A stretch of 64,000 bases of DNA, taken from contig JAXMCV010000002.1 in assembly GCA_046349215.1 (NCBI GenBank), positions 1,364,001-1,428,000 on the forward strand, in the 5' to 3' direction. Each line of letters begins with the position of its first letter. The stretch's first letter is position 1. Both the position numbers and the translations under genes were made by a program. The notes under the pieces were generated by a model. The model was given only the letters and a program-made list of their open reading frames with translations. It ran no database searches and was not told the origin of the DNA. Source of the stretch: JAJXWB01 sp046349215. GTDB lineage: Bacteria; Pseudomonadota; Alphaproteobacteria; Rhizobiales; Beijerinckiaceae. Below are positions 18,769 to 26,611 of this stretch, one piece after another.

Positions 18769-18936
18769 TTACTTGATCTTGGTTTCCTTGAACTCGACGT
18801 GCTTGCGGGCGATCGGGTCGTACTTCTTGAACGACAGCTTGTCCGTCTTGGTGCGGGCGTTCTTCTTGGTGACGTAGTAGAAGCCGGTGTCCGCCGAGGA
18901 CTGCAGCTTGATCTTGATGGTCGCGGCCTTGGCCAT
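18769..18936 (-). CDS. rpmG: 50S ribosomal protein L33
   Basis: A 55-residue ribosomal protein, MAKAATIKIKLQSSADTGFY followed by VTKKNARTKTDKL, ending KHVEFKETKIK. This is the cysteine-free form that does not bind zinc. The start at 18936 is the second in-frame ATG and gives the usual length; a longer frame to 18972 is not plausible. A terminator follows at once. Confidence 0.97.
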   Translation of the reverse strand: MAKAATIKIKLQSSADTGFYYVTKKNARTKTDKLSFKKYDPIARKHVEFKETKIK

Positions 18937-19078
18937 TGTCTCGTTCCGGTGATTGGCGCGGCGTTCGCGCAATGAAAACGAGCCGGGGAACGCGTGGCGT
19001 CCCGGCCCGGAAGCTCGCGCGCAAAATACTCAGGGACCGCCGATTGTCAATGCGGGCGCGCGCCTGCCAAGGTCGGGC

Positions 19079-19963
19079 ATGGTCCTTGTCTTCGGTTCCG
19101 TCAATCTCGACCTGATCTTCGACCTGCGCGCGCTGCCTGCGCCGGGAGAGACGGTGCTGGCGCGCGGCATGCGGACGGAGCCCGGCGGCAAGGGCGCCAA
19201 CCAGGCCGTCGCAGCGGCCCTCGACGGGGCGCGGGTCGCGCTGTTCGGGGCGGTCGGGCGGGATGGATTTGCGGACGAGGCGCTCGCCGGGCTGCGGAGC
19301 GCCGGCGTCGACCTGTCGGGCCTTGCGCGGGTCGACGCGCCGACCGGCGTCGCCTCGATCGCCACCGACGAGGCCGGGCGCAACGCCATCGCTGTCGCGC
19401 CGGGCGCCAATCTTCTCGCGCGTCAGTCCACTATTCCCGACGCGGCGCTGCGCGGCGCGATCCTGCTGCTTCAGATGGAATGCGATGTCGCCGAGACGGC
19501 GGCGCTGATCGAACGCGCGCATGATTGCGGCGCGCGAACCATTCTCAATCTCGCGCCGGCGGCGCAGCTGCCGGACGCGACGCTTCGCAAGACGAGCCTC
19601 GTCGTCGTCAACGAATCCGAAGCCGAATTCCTGGCGCGTCAGTTCGGGGTTGTCCCCGACGCAGCTTCGCTCGCGAAAGCGATCGGCGCCGGCATCGTGC
19701 GCACGCTGGGCGAAGCTGGCTGCGAGGCCTTTGTCGACGGCGCGCCTCTGCGCATCGAGGGCTGCCGCGTCGACGCCATCGACACGACGGCGGCCGGGGA
19801 TTGTTTCGTCGGCGTGCTGGCCGCCGGGCTCGATCGCAGGGAGTCGCTCGAGCGCGCTTTGCGTCGCGCCAATGTCGCTGCGGGGCTCGCCTGCACGAAA
19901 CGCGGCAGCCAGCGCTCGCTGCCGCGCGCCGGCGCAATCGACGCGGCGGCGCCGGCCGGCTGA
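19079..19963 (+). CDS. rbsK: ribokinase / PfkB family sugar kinase
   Basis: A 294-residue PfkB-type kinase. The start at 19079 gives MVLVFGSVNLDLIFDL, the normal N-terminus; the open frame reaches further back without support. The substrate motif EPGGKGANQAVAAA and the ATP/anion-hole motif DTTAAGDCFVG with its catalytic Asp place it with ribokinases, which phosphorylate ribose at O-5. No ribose transporter is adjacent, so another furanose or nucleoside could be the substrate. Next downstream is an amino-acid-type binding protein. Confidence 0.85.
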   Translation: MVLVFGSVNLDLIFDLRALPAPGETVLARGMRTEPGGKGANQAVAAALDGARVALFGAVGRDGFADEALAGLRSAGVDLSGLARVDAPTGVASIATDEAGRNAIAVAPGANLLARQSTIPDAALRGAILLLQMECDVAETAALIERAHDCGARTILNLAPAAQLPDATLRKTSLVVVNESEAEFLARQFGVVPDAASLAKAIGAGIVRTLGEAGCEAFVDGAPLRIEGCRVDAIDTTAAGDCFVGVLAAGLDRRESLERALRRANVAAGLACTKRGSQRSLPRAGAIDAAAPAG

Positions 19964-20075
19964 ACGCGCTCATGCGTCCTTTCATCGCGGCCATGCAATG
20001 CCGCTTGTCGCTATCGCCGCGCTTGCTGCTATTCTGCCTGAAACAAAGCAGACAAAAAGCAGACGGGGAGATTTC

Positions 20076-21278
20076 ATGCGCCGGATTTCATTCGCAGCCA
20101 TTGCCGCTGTCGCCCTCGTGGCGACAAGCGCCGTTCGCGCCGAGAAGAAATACGGGCCGCAGGGCGTGTCCGACACCGAGATCAAGATCGGGCAGACGAT
20201 GCCGCACAGCGGCCCGGTCTCCGTCTACGGAATCATGGGCCGCGTCCACATGGCCTATTTCCAGATGGTCAACGAGCGCGGCGGCATCAACGGCCGCAAG
20301 GTGACGCTGATCTCCGCCGACGACGCATTCTCGCCGCCGAAGACGGTGGAGCAGACGCGCAAGCTGGTCGAGAACGACGGCGTGTTCATGATGTTCGGTT
20401 CGTCGAGCACGGCAGGCCAGTCCGCCGTGCAGAAATATCTCAACGCCAAGAAAATACCGCAGCTCATGCTGTCGACGGGCGCCTCGAAATTCAACGACCC
20501 GAAGAATTTTCCGTTCACGACGCCGATCCTGCAGCTCTATTCGACGGAGGGCGAGGTCTACGCGCAATACCTGATGGACACGAAGCCCGACGCCAAGGTC
20601 GCCATTCTCATGCAGAACGACGATTTCGGCCGTGACTACGTGAAAGGCTTCAAGGACAAGCTGGGCGACAAGGCCGCGAAGATGATCGTCAAGGAGGCGA
20701 CCTTCGAGGTCGTCGATCCTACCGTCGACTCGCAGGTCCTGGCGCTGAAGGCGAGCGGCGCGGACGTGCTGTTCGACGCCAGCCTCGGCAAGACGACGGC
20801 GCAGGTCCTGAAGAAGCTGTCGGAGATCAGCTGGAAGCCGATGACGCTGGTCGTTTCCAATTCCGTCAGCATGCCCGTGCTGCAGGCCGCCGGCCTCGAC
20901 AATGCGAAGGGCATCATGACGGCGACGTCCACCAAGCGCTCGGGCGATCCCGACAATGCCAACGATCCCGACGTCGTCGCCTACAAGACCTTCATGCAGA
21001 AATACCTGCCCAACGAGGATCCGATCAACGAGATCGGTTTCAGCGCCTATTCCTGGGCGGTCGTGCTCGAGCAGCTTCTCAAGGATTGCGGCGACGAGCT
21101 GACGCCCGAGAACATTGTGGCGAAGGCGACCAACATGAAGGACGTGCGCGGCCCCTCGCTGATGCCCGGCATCACGTACAACACGACGCCGACGGACTAC
21201 TCGCCCGTCAAGAAGATGACGATCCAGAGTTTCGATGGCGCGAAATGGCGGCCGATCAAGGAAGTCTCGGTGAAATGA
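20076..21278 (+). CDS. ABC transporter substrate-binding protein, branched-chain amino acid type (LivK-like)
   Basis: A 400-residue periplasmic binding protein. Signal peptide about 1-22, with cleavage near AVRAEKK. The Peripla_BP_6 fold shows KIGQTMPHSGPVSVYG, NERGGINGRKVTLISADD and MFGSSSTAGQSAVQKYL. GGGGAG lies before the ATG at 20076. Related proteins bind branched-chain amino acids, amides or aromatic acids. No permease or ATPase gene is next to it: it stands alone between rbsK and a convergent MFS gene with stops 6 bases apart. Confidence 0.9.
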   Translation: MRRISFAAIAAVALVATSAVRAEKKYGPQGVSDTEIKIGQTMPHSGPVSVYGIMGRVHMAYFQMVNERGGINGRKVTLISADDAFSPPKTVEQTRKLVENDGVFMMFGSSSTAGQSAVQKYLNAKKIPQLMLSTGASKFNDPKNFPFTTPILQLYSTEGEVYAQYLMDTKPDAKVAILMQNDDFGRDYVKGFKDKLGDKAAKMIVKEATFEVVDPTVDSQVLALKASGADVLFDASLGKTTAQVLKKLSEISWKPMTLVVSNSVSMPVLQAAGLDNAKGIMTATSTKRSGDPDNANDPDVVAYKTFMQKYLPNEDPINEIGFSAYSWAVVLEQLLKDCGDELTPENIVAKATNMKDVRGPSLMPGITYNTTPTDYSPVKKMTIQSFDGAKWRPIKEVSVK

Positions 21279-21284
21279 CGGCGA

Positions 21285-22418
21285 TCAGCGCGCCGGCCGG
21301 TTCGCCGTCGTCATGACGAGATAAAGCGCAAACAGCGCCGCGACGCCGCCGAACAGGCCGTAGCGCGGCGAGAAATCCATCGCCTTGCCGAGCGCCGGCG
21401 GCCCGACGATCATGCCGCTCGCGTAGAGCATGACGAAGACGGAATTGGCGGAAGCGAGGTCGGCGCCCTTGTAGCGCGCGCCGAGTTCCGCCAGCCCCAG
21501 CATGTAGAGGCCGCCGGCAAAACCGCCCCAGACGAACAGGGCGATCGAAAACGCGAGGAAATGCGCGCCGAGCGCGAGCAGGACCAGCGCGCCGACGAGG
21601 CCGATCAGCGCGATGACGACGATCAGCCTGTTCCTGTCGAAACGATCCGACGCGATGCCGACCGGCACCTGGAACACGACGTTGCCGAAGGCGAAGACCG
21701 TGACGAGCATGGCGCCGGTCTGCGCGTCGAAACCATTGCGCAGGGCGTGGACGGGCAGGAGACCCATGGCGCTGGTCTCCACCGCGCCGAACAGCAGCGC
21801 CGCCAGCATCAGCGCGGGCGCGCGCGTCAGCAGGCTCAGCGCCGGCGCGCCCGCCTTTTCGGTGAAGCCGGGAATGCGCGAGCCGGCCGCGAGAATGGGC
21901 GCGCCGGCAATCGCAAACAACGCGACGGCGACGAAGAACGGCAGTCGCCCATCGGTCCCGACAAGCCCGAGAATGGCCGGCCCTGCGGCAAATCCCAGGT
22001 AAAGCGACGTGGAATAGACGCCGACCCAGAAACCTCGCCTGTCCTGCGGCGCCAGCGCGTTGATGGCGTATTCGCTCACCACGAACAGCACGGTCAGCGC
22101 GCAGGAGAACACGAAGCGGATCGGATACCACCAGTAGATATTGTCGATGAAGGCGATCGCTGCCAGCGAAGCGATGCCTGTCGCCAGCGCCAGCATCAGG
22201 ATGTTGCGAACGCCCAACAGGCGAACGAGCGCCGGGATCGCCGGCGACACGAGGATGGTCGCAAGACCGGACATGGCGACGCCGAGCCCGTTGGCTTCGC
22301 CGGAAAAGCCCGCCGCTTCCATGCGCACGGAGATCAGCGGGATGGTCAGCGACAGGCCGACGCCGACAATCGAGATGGCGGCGATGGCGCCGACCAGCGG
22401 AAGAAGAGGGGATTTCAT
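21285..22418 (-). CDS. MFS transporter
   Basis: A 377-residue, twelve-helix major facilitator protein. It contains the VSEYAINALAPQDRRGFWVG loop and a second-half VPVGIASDRFDRNRLIV motif A-like loop. This pattern resembles the YcaD-type branch of small-molecule exporters. Substrate cannot be predicted. The next gene on the same strand, a Nudix hydrolase, ends 49 bases upstream of its start. Confidence 0.9.
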   Translation of the reverse strand: MKSPLLPLVGAIAAISIVGVGLSLTIPLISVRMEAAGFSGEANGLGVAMSGLATILVSPAIPALVRLLGVRNILMLALATGIASLAAIAFIDNIYWWYPIRFVFSCALTVLFVVSEYAINALAPQDRRGFWVGVYSTSLYLGFAAGPAILGLVGTDGRLPFFVAVALFAIAGAPILAAGSRIPGFTEKAGAPALSLLTRAPALMLAALLFGAVETSAMGLLPVHALRNGFDAQTGAMLVTVFAFGNVVFQVPVGIASDRFDRNRLIVVIALIGLVGALVLLALGAHFLAFSIALFVWGGFAGGLYMLGLAELGARYKGADLASANSVFVMLYASGMIVGPPALGKAMDFSPRYGLFGGVAALFALYLVMTTANRPAR

Positions 22419-22467
22419 CGGGCTGCGCCGATGTCATTCCCGCGGGCAAGCGCGAACCCGGTTCGCC

Positions 22468-23229
22468 TCACAATTCCTCGCGAAACCACGTCCGGCGCAC
22501 TTCGTAGTAGAAGGACGCGGGCAGGTCGTGGCTCATGCCGTCGATCAGCCGCTGCTCCAGTTCCTTCAGCACGACGCCGGTGATGTGCGGCAGGTCGAGC
22601 TGCTGCGCTTCCTTCAGCGGCACCCACACGAGTTCGACAAGCTCCGTGTCCGGGCCGATCACGCCCTCGACGCGATGGGTGATCCATTTTGCGTCGAGGC
22701 AGAGGAAGCTCGAATCGAACCGCTTCGGCCGCTTCGGCGGCGTGATGGCGCGGGCGATGAAATGCACGTCCGAGAGATCGGGCACGATGCCGTGCGACAC
22801 GAAATCCGACCAGTCGCCGGGCGGCGCATGGTCGATCTTCCCCTTGCGGCCGAGCAGCAGGCCGGTCTCCTCGAAGGTTTCCCGGATGGCGGCGAGCGCC
22901 AGCGCGCGCGGCAGCGACTTCTGCTGCTTCACGCGCCGCTTGCCAAGCTTTTCCTCGACCTTGGGGTGGAGTGGCGCGGCGGCCGCCATCTTGCGGTCGG
23001 CGGCCTCGATGCGCCCGCCGGGAAAAACGAACTTGCCCGGCATGAACTTGTGCCCGGCATGGCGCTTGCCCATCAGCACCTTGGGAACCGGGCCAGCATG
23101 GTCGAGCAGGATCATGGTGGCGGCGAGCTTCGGCCGGACGTTCGGCCATTTGCGCTCGCGATCATGGTTGGTCATGAACTTCGCGCTCTCGTGCGAAGAA
23201 CTCGCCTTGGGGGCCGCATTCTCGGTCAT
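22468..23229 (-). CDS. Nudix hydrolase (NUDT19-like, split Nudix box)
   Basis: A 253-residue hydrolase. The Nudix box is present but interrupted: FVFPGGRIEAAD gives the GG..E part, and about 40 residues later AAIRETFEETGLLLG gives the REx2EExG part. Such an insertion is characteristic of NUDT7/NUDT19-like CoA or nucleotide-diphosphate hydrolases. A conserved GDWSDFVSHGIVPDLSDVHFI follows. The N-terminal 25 residues are polar and disordered. Substrate is not determinable. Confidence 0.88.
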   Translation of the reverse strand: MTENAAPKASSSHESAKFMTNHDRERKWPNVRPKLAATMILLDHAGPVPKVLMGKRHAGHKFMPGKFVFPGGRIEAADRKMAAAAPLHPKVEEKLGKRRVKQQKSLPRALALAAIRETFEETGLLLGRKGKIDHAPPGDWSDFVSHGIVPDLSDVHFIARAITPPKRPKRFDSSFLCLDAKWITHRVEGVIGPDTELVELVWVPLKEAQQLDLPHITGVVLKELEQRLIDGMSHDLPASFYYEVRRTWFREEL

Positions 23230-23320
23230 TGTCCGTCCGGGCTGATGTTTCCGGGCGACAGTTTACGGGGCGGCGCCCGGGGCGCCAATTCAGGGCCGCC
23301 AATCGCTCCCCGCATGGCTG

Positions 23321-23749
23321 CTAGCGGTGCGCGCCGTCGAATCCGTGCATCCGCAAGGCCCATTGGTAGCCGACGAGCGCGCCCTTGATCAGCGGCAGCA
23401 GCCAGAGCGAAGCCAGTACGATGAAGCTCGTCCACAGGAGCGCATGGACCCAGAGCGGGGCGTCGGGCCAGCGCTCGTCGAAGGCGAGCAGCAGCGCGAC
23501 GACGAAATGGCCGATGATGAAAATGGTGAAATAGGGCGGCGCATCGTCGGCGCGATGGTGATGAAGCTCCTCGCCGCAGACCGCGCAATTGTCGGCGACC
23601 TTGAGATAGGACTTGTAGAGCTTGCCCTCGCCGCAGGCGGGGCAGCGACACATGAAGCCGCGCCGCATGGCGAGCCAGGTGTCGCGCCTGGCGCCGCGAT
23701 CAGCGTCGCGTCGAAGATTGGCGTCCGCGGGCCGGGCGGCGGCGTTCAT
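23321..23749 (-). CDS. DUF983 family membrane protein
   Basis: About 142 residues. A cytoplasmic zinc-ribbon-like pair, CPACGEGKLYKSYLK and CAVCGEELHHH, is followed by two transmembrane helices. The DDAPPYFTIFIIGH motif is diagnostic of DUF983. Function is unknown. I choose the ATG at 23749, preceded by GGGGA at good distance. An in-frame GTG at 23770 overlaps the rnr stop (GTGA) and would add seven residues. Confidence 0.88.
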   Translation of the reverse strand: MNAAARPADANLRRDADRGARRDTWLAMRRGFMCRCPACGEGKLYKSYLKVADNCAVCGEELHHHRADDAPPYFTIFIIGHFVVALLLAFDERWPDAPLWVHALLWTSFIVLASLWLLPLIKGALVGYQWALRMHGFDGAHR

Positions 23750-23766
23750 CTGAAAGTCCCCATCGT

Positions 23767-26088
23767 TCACTTGCGCCGACCCTTGTAGCCTTTTGGTCCC
23801 TTGCGGGAAGAGGACGCATTGTCGCGGCCGGGCTTGGCCTTCCTGCCACGGATGCCCGACGTGCGCATCGTGCGTCCCTCGCTCAGGATTTCGAAACGCA
23901 TGGCGCCGGCGAGCGGCGCCACTTCCAGAAGGCGCACGTCGACATTGTCGCCGAGACGATAGGCGCGGCCGGAACGCGAACCGATGAGCGCGGCATGCGC
24001 CTCGTCGTGCCGGAAATATTCGTCGCCGATCGTCGAAGCGGGAACGAAGCCGTCCGCCCCCGTCTCGGCAAGCTTCACGAACAGGCCGGAGCGCGTGACG
24101 CCGGACACGCGCGCAGTAAAGCTCGCGCCGATCTGGTCTGCAAGGAATCCTGCGATCAGCCTGTCGATCGTCTCGCGCTCGGCGGCCATGGCGCGACGCT
24201 CGGCTGCGGAAATGCGGGCGGCGATTTCGGCGAGTTCGTCGAGGCCCGTGTCAGGCAGGCCGCCCGGACCCAGATGCAGTGCGCGCACCAGCGCGCGATG
24301 CACGACCAGGTCGGCGTAGCGGCGGATCGGCGAGGTGAAATGCGCGTAACGGCGCAGGTTCAGCCCGAAATGTCCGTAGTTTTGCGCTGTATATTCGGCC
24401 TGCGCCTGGCTGCGCAGCACGACTTCGTTGACGACGTGCTCGTGCTCGGTGTCGCGCACGCGCGCCAGGATCTCGTTGAACTGCTTCGCGCGCATCGTCT
24501 GGCCCTTGGCGAGCCGCACGCCGATGGTCGCGAGAAATTCCGACAGCGCGTTCAGCTTCTCGACGCTCGGCTCGTCATGCGCGCGATAGATCAGATGCTG
24601 CCGCTGTTCCTCCAGCGTCTCGGCGGCAGCCACATTGGCGAGGATCATGAATTCCTCGATGAGGCGATGCGCTTCCAGCCGCGGCGGTATCTCGACGCGG
24701 TCGACCGTGCCGTCCTCCTTCAGCCTGATCTTGCGCTCCGGCAGGTCGAGGTCGAGCGGCGCTCGTTTTTCACGCGCCAGCGTGGCCGTGCGGTAAGCCG
24801 CCAACAGCGGATCGAGCGCGCTTTGCATCAGCGGCGCGCAGGTCGCGTCCGGCTTGCCGTCCCATGCCTGCTGCGCCTGCTGATAGGAGAGCTTTGCGGC
24901 GGACCGCATCATCACGCGATGGAACGTGTGGCCGATCTTCTTTCCGTGCTTGTCGATCCGCATGCGCACGGCCAGCGCCGGCCGATCCTCGTCCGGACGC
25001 AGCGAGCAGAGATCGTTGGAGATGCGCTCCGGCAGCATCGGCACGACGCGGTCTGGGAAGTAGACCGAATTTCCTCGCGCGAGGGCCTCGCGGTCGAGTT
25101 GCGAATGCGGTCGCACGTAACAGGAGACATCGGCGATGCCGACGGTGACGACGTGGCCGCCCTCGTTGTCCTTTGCATCGTCGGGTTCGGCGAAGACCGC
25201 GTCGTCGTGATCCTTGGCGTCCGGCGGATCGATTGTCACGAGCGGAACCGAACGCCAGTCTTCACGGCGGAAGCCTTCGGCCTCGATCTTCGTTTCCCTT
25301 GCCTTCTCGGCTTCGGCGATGGTCTCGGGGCGGAAGGCGTCGGGAAGATCGTGCGTGGCGATGGCGATCTGGCTCACCGCCTTTTCGGTGCCGACCGCGC
25401 CGATGATTTCGCGCACGCGCGCGGTGGGAAGTCCGGCGAGGCGCGTGCGCAGAATGTCCACCGCGACGAGATCGCCGTCGCGCGCCTCGCAGCGATCGGC
25501 TTCGGCGACGGCGAGTTCGCGTCCGACCTGCTTGCGCTCGATCGGCTCGATGCGTCCGCCCGTCCCGCGAGAATTGACGCGGAAGACGCCGAGCACCCGC
25601 GATTTCTGGCGCGTCAGCAGCTTGATGACGCGGCCGGTATAGGCGGGCGCGTTCGGTTCGGGATCGCGCTCGCGTTCGGTGCGCACCAGCGCGCGGTCGC
25701 CGACGCCGGGCACGGGCATGCCGGGCTTCTGGCGCTTGGGCATGTGCAGCAGGATGCGCGGCGTCGGGCCGAACTGGCTCGTGTCCCATTCGACGGGACG
25801 CGCGATCAGTTCGCCGTCGAGATCGCGGCCGGTGACGTCGCAGAGCACGACGGGCGGCAGCACGCCGGGCTTCACCAGCGCCTTGCCGCGTTTCTCGACC
25901 GCGCCCTCGTCCCGCAATTCGCGCAGGACGCGCTTCAGGTCGATCTTGTCGGAACCCTTGATTCCGAAGGCGCGCGCGATCTCGCGCTTGCCGATATTGC
26001 CCTCGTGTCCGCCCGCGCGCTCGCGCGCGATGAAGGCGAGGATTTCCTCGCGCGAGGGCAGGGCCGCCTTGTCGGGTTTCTTGCTCAG
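23767..26088 (-). CDS. rnr: ribonuclease R, apparently with a CTG start codon
   Basis: 3'-5' exoribonuclease of the RNB family that degrades structured RNA, about 773 residues. In order: a winged helix (PSREEILAFIARERAG, KREIARAFGIKGSDK), OB/cold-shock domains, the RNB core with DPPDAKDHDDAVFAE carrying the catalytic Asp residues, an S1 domain (SFTARVSGVTRSGLFVKL) and a basic tail. The winged helix is clearly coding, yet no ATG, GTG or TTG lies between the in-frame TGA upstream and a TTG at 25917 that would delete it. CTG at 26088, seven bases after GAAGG and 10 bases past the GNAT stop, gives the expected N-terminus LSKKPDKAALPSREE. Confidence 0.9.
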   Translation of the reverse strand: MSKKPDKAALPSREEILAFIARERAGGHEGNIGKREIARAFGIKGSDKIDLKRVLRELRDEGAVEKRGKALVKPGVLPPVVLCDVTGRDLDGELIARPVEWDTSQFGPTPRILLHMPKRQKPGMPVPGVGDRALVRTERERDPEPNAPAYTGRVIKLLTRQKSRVLGVFRVNSRGTGGRIEPIERKQVGRELAVAEADRCEARDGDLVAVDILRTRLAGLPTARVREIIGAVGTEKAVSQIAIATHDLPDAFRPETIAEAEKARETKIEAEGFRREDWRSVPLVTIDPPDAKDHDDAVFAEPDDAKDNEGGHVVTVGIADVSCYVRPHSQLDREALARGNSVYFPDRVVPMLPERISNDLCSLRPDEDRPALAVRMRIDKHGKKIGHTFHRVMMRSAAKLSYQQAQQAWDGKPDATCAPLMQSALDPLLAAYRTATLAREKRAPLDLDLPERKIRLKEDGTVDRVEIPPRLEAHRLIEEFMILANVAAAETLEEQRQHLIYRAHDEPSVEKLNALSEFLATIGVRLAKGQTMRAKQFNEILARVRDTEHEHVVNEVVLRSQAQAEYTAQNYGHFGLNLRRYAHFTSPIRRYADLVVHRALVRALHLGPGGLPDTGLDELAEIAARISAAERRAMAAERETIDRLIAGFLADQIGASFTARVSGVTRSGLFVKLAETGADGFVPASTIGDEYFRHDEAHAALIGSRSGRAYRLGDNVDVRLLEVAPLAGAMRFEILSEGRTMRTSGIRGRKAKPGRDNASSSRKGPKGYKGRRK

Positions 26089-26098
26089 CTTGTGGCCT

Positions 26099-26530
26099 TC
26101 ACAGCTTTTTCACCATCGTGATCGTGTCGCTCTTCTCGTAGCCGAGCTTCGCATAGAAAGCAGCGACGCCAAGATTTTCCGTCCGGATCATCACATGCAA
26201 TTTTGGGGCGCCGCGCTCTTTCAGCCAGTCGGCGGCGGCTTTCATCATCTGCGCGCCGAGCCCCCTGCGCTGCTGCGCCTTCGATACCGCCAGGTAATAG
26301 ACCCAGCCGCAATGGCCGTCCGAGCCGGTCATTGCAGTGGCGACGAGTGCGCCGTCGATGCGGCCGGCGAGTACGGTCGAGGCCTCCCTGCCCAGCGCCA
26401 GCGCTATGTCGGCGCGCGGATCGTTCCACGGGCGGGTGAGGCCGCATTCTTCCCACAACGCCACAGCGGATTCGATTTCATCGGCGCGGAGCGGGGAGAT
26501 GGGGAGGGTCAGGGTGGCTTCTCCTGTCAT
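26099..26530 (-). CDS. GNAT family N-acetyltransferase
   Basis: A 143-residue acetyltransferase of the YpeA type. The acetyl-CoA pyrophosphate loop is QQRRGLGAQMM, preceded by WVYYLAVS, and followed by LHVMIRTENLGVAAFYAKLGY. Substrate unknown. Its start codon lies inside a REP-like palindrome (26526-26558), which may affect its expression. Its stop is 10 bases before the CTG start of rnr, so rnr is probably coupled to it. Confidence 0.9.
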   Translation of the reverse strand: MTGEATLTLPISPLRADEIESAVALWEECGLTRPWNDPRADIALALGREASTVLAGRIDGALVATAMTGSDGHCGWVYYLAVSKAQQRRGLGAQMMKAAADWLKERGAPKLHVMIRTENLGVAAFYAKLGYEKSDTITMVKKL

Positions 26531-26604
26531 TCCCGCGCAAGCGGGAATCCAGTTCCCAATCCTTGCGCGTGAGGGAACTGGGTCCCCGCTTTCGCGGGGA
26601 CGAC
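26526..26604. repeat. REP-like pair in inverted orientation (BIME-like)
   Basis: One copy GTCATTCCCGCGCAAGCGGG extended by AATCCAGTTCCC at 26526-26558 and an inverted copy GGGAACTGGGTCCCCGCTTT extended by CGCGGGGACGAC at 26573-26604. Same family as the 14.65-14.82 kb cluster. It sits between topA (stop 26612) and the GNAT gene, and overlaps the GNAT start codon. Confidence 0.8.
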
Positions 26605-26611
26605 AGCTTCG

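Noticed and set aside
22432..22460. Third REP-like copy upstream of the MFS gene
   Set aside because: GTCATTCCCGCGGGCAAGCG resembles the family, but the hairpin is degenerate and the tail is missing, so it was not counted as a repeat.
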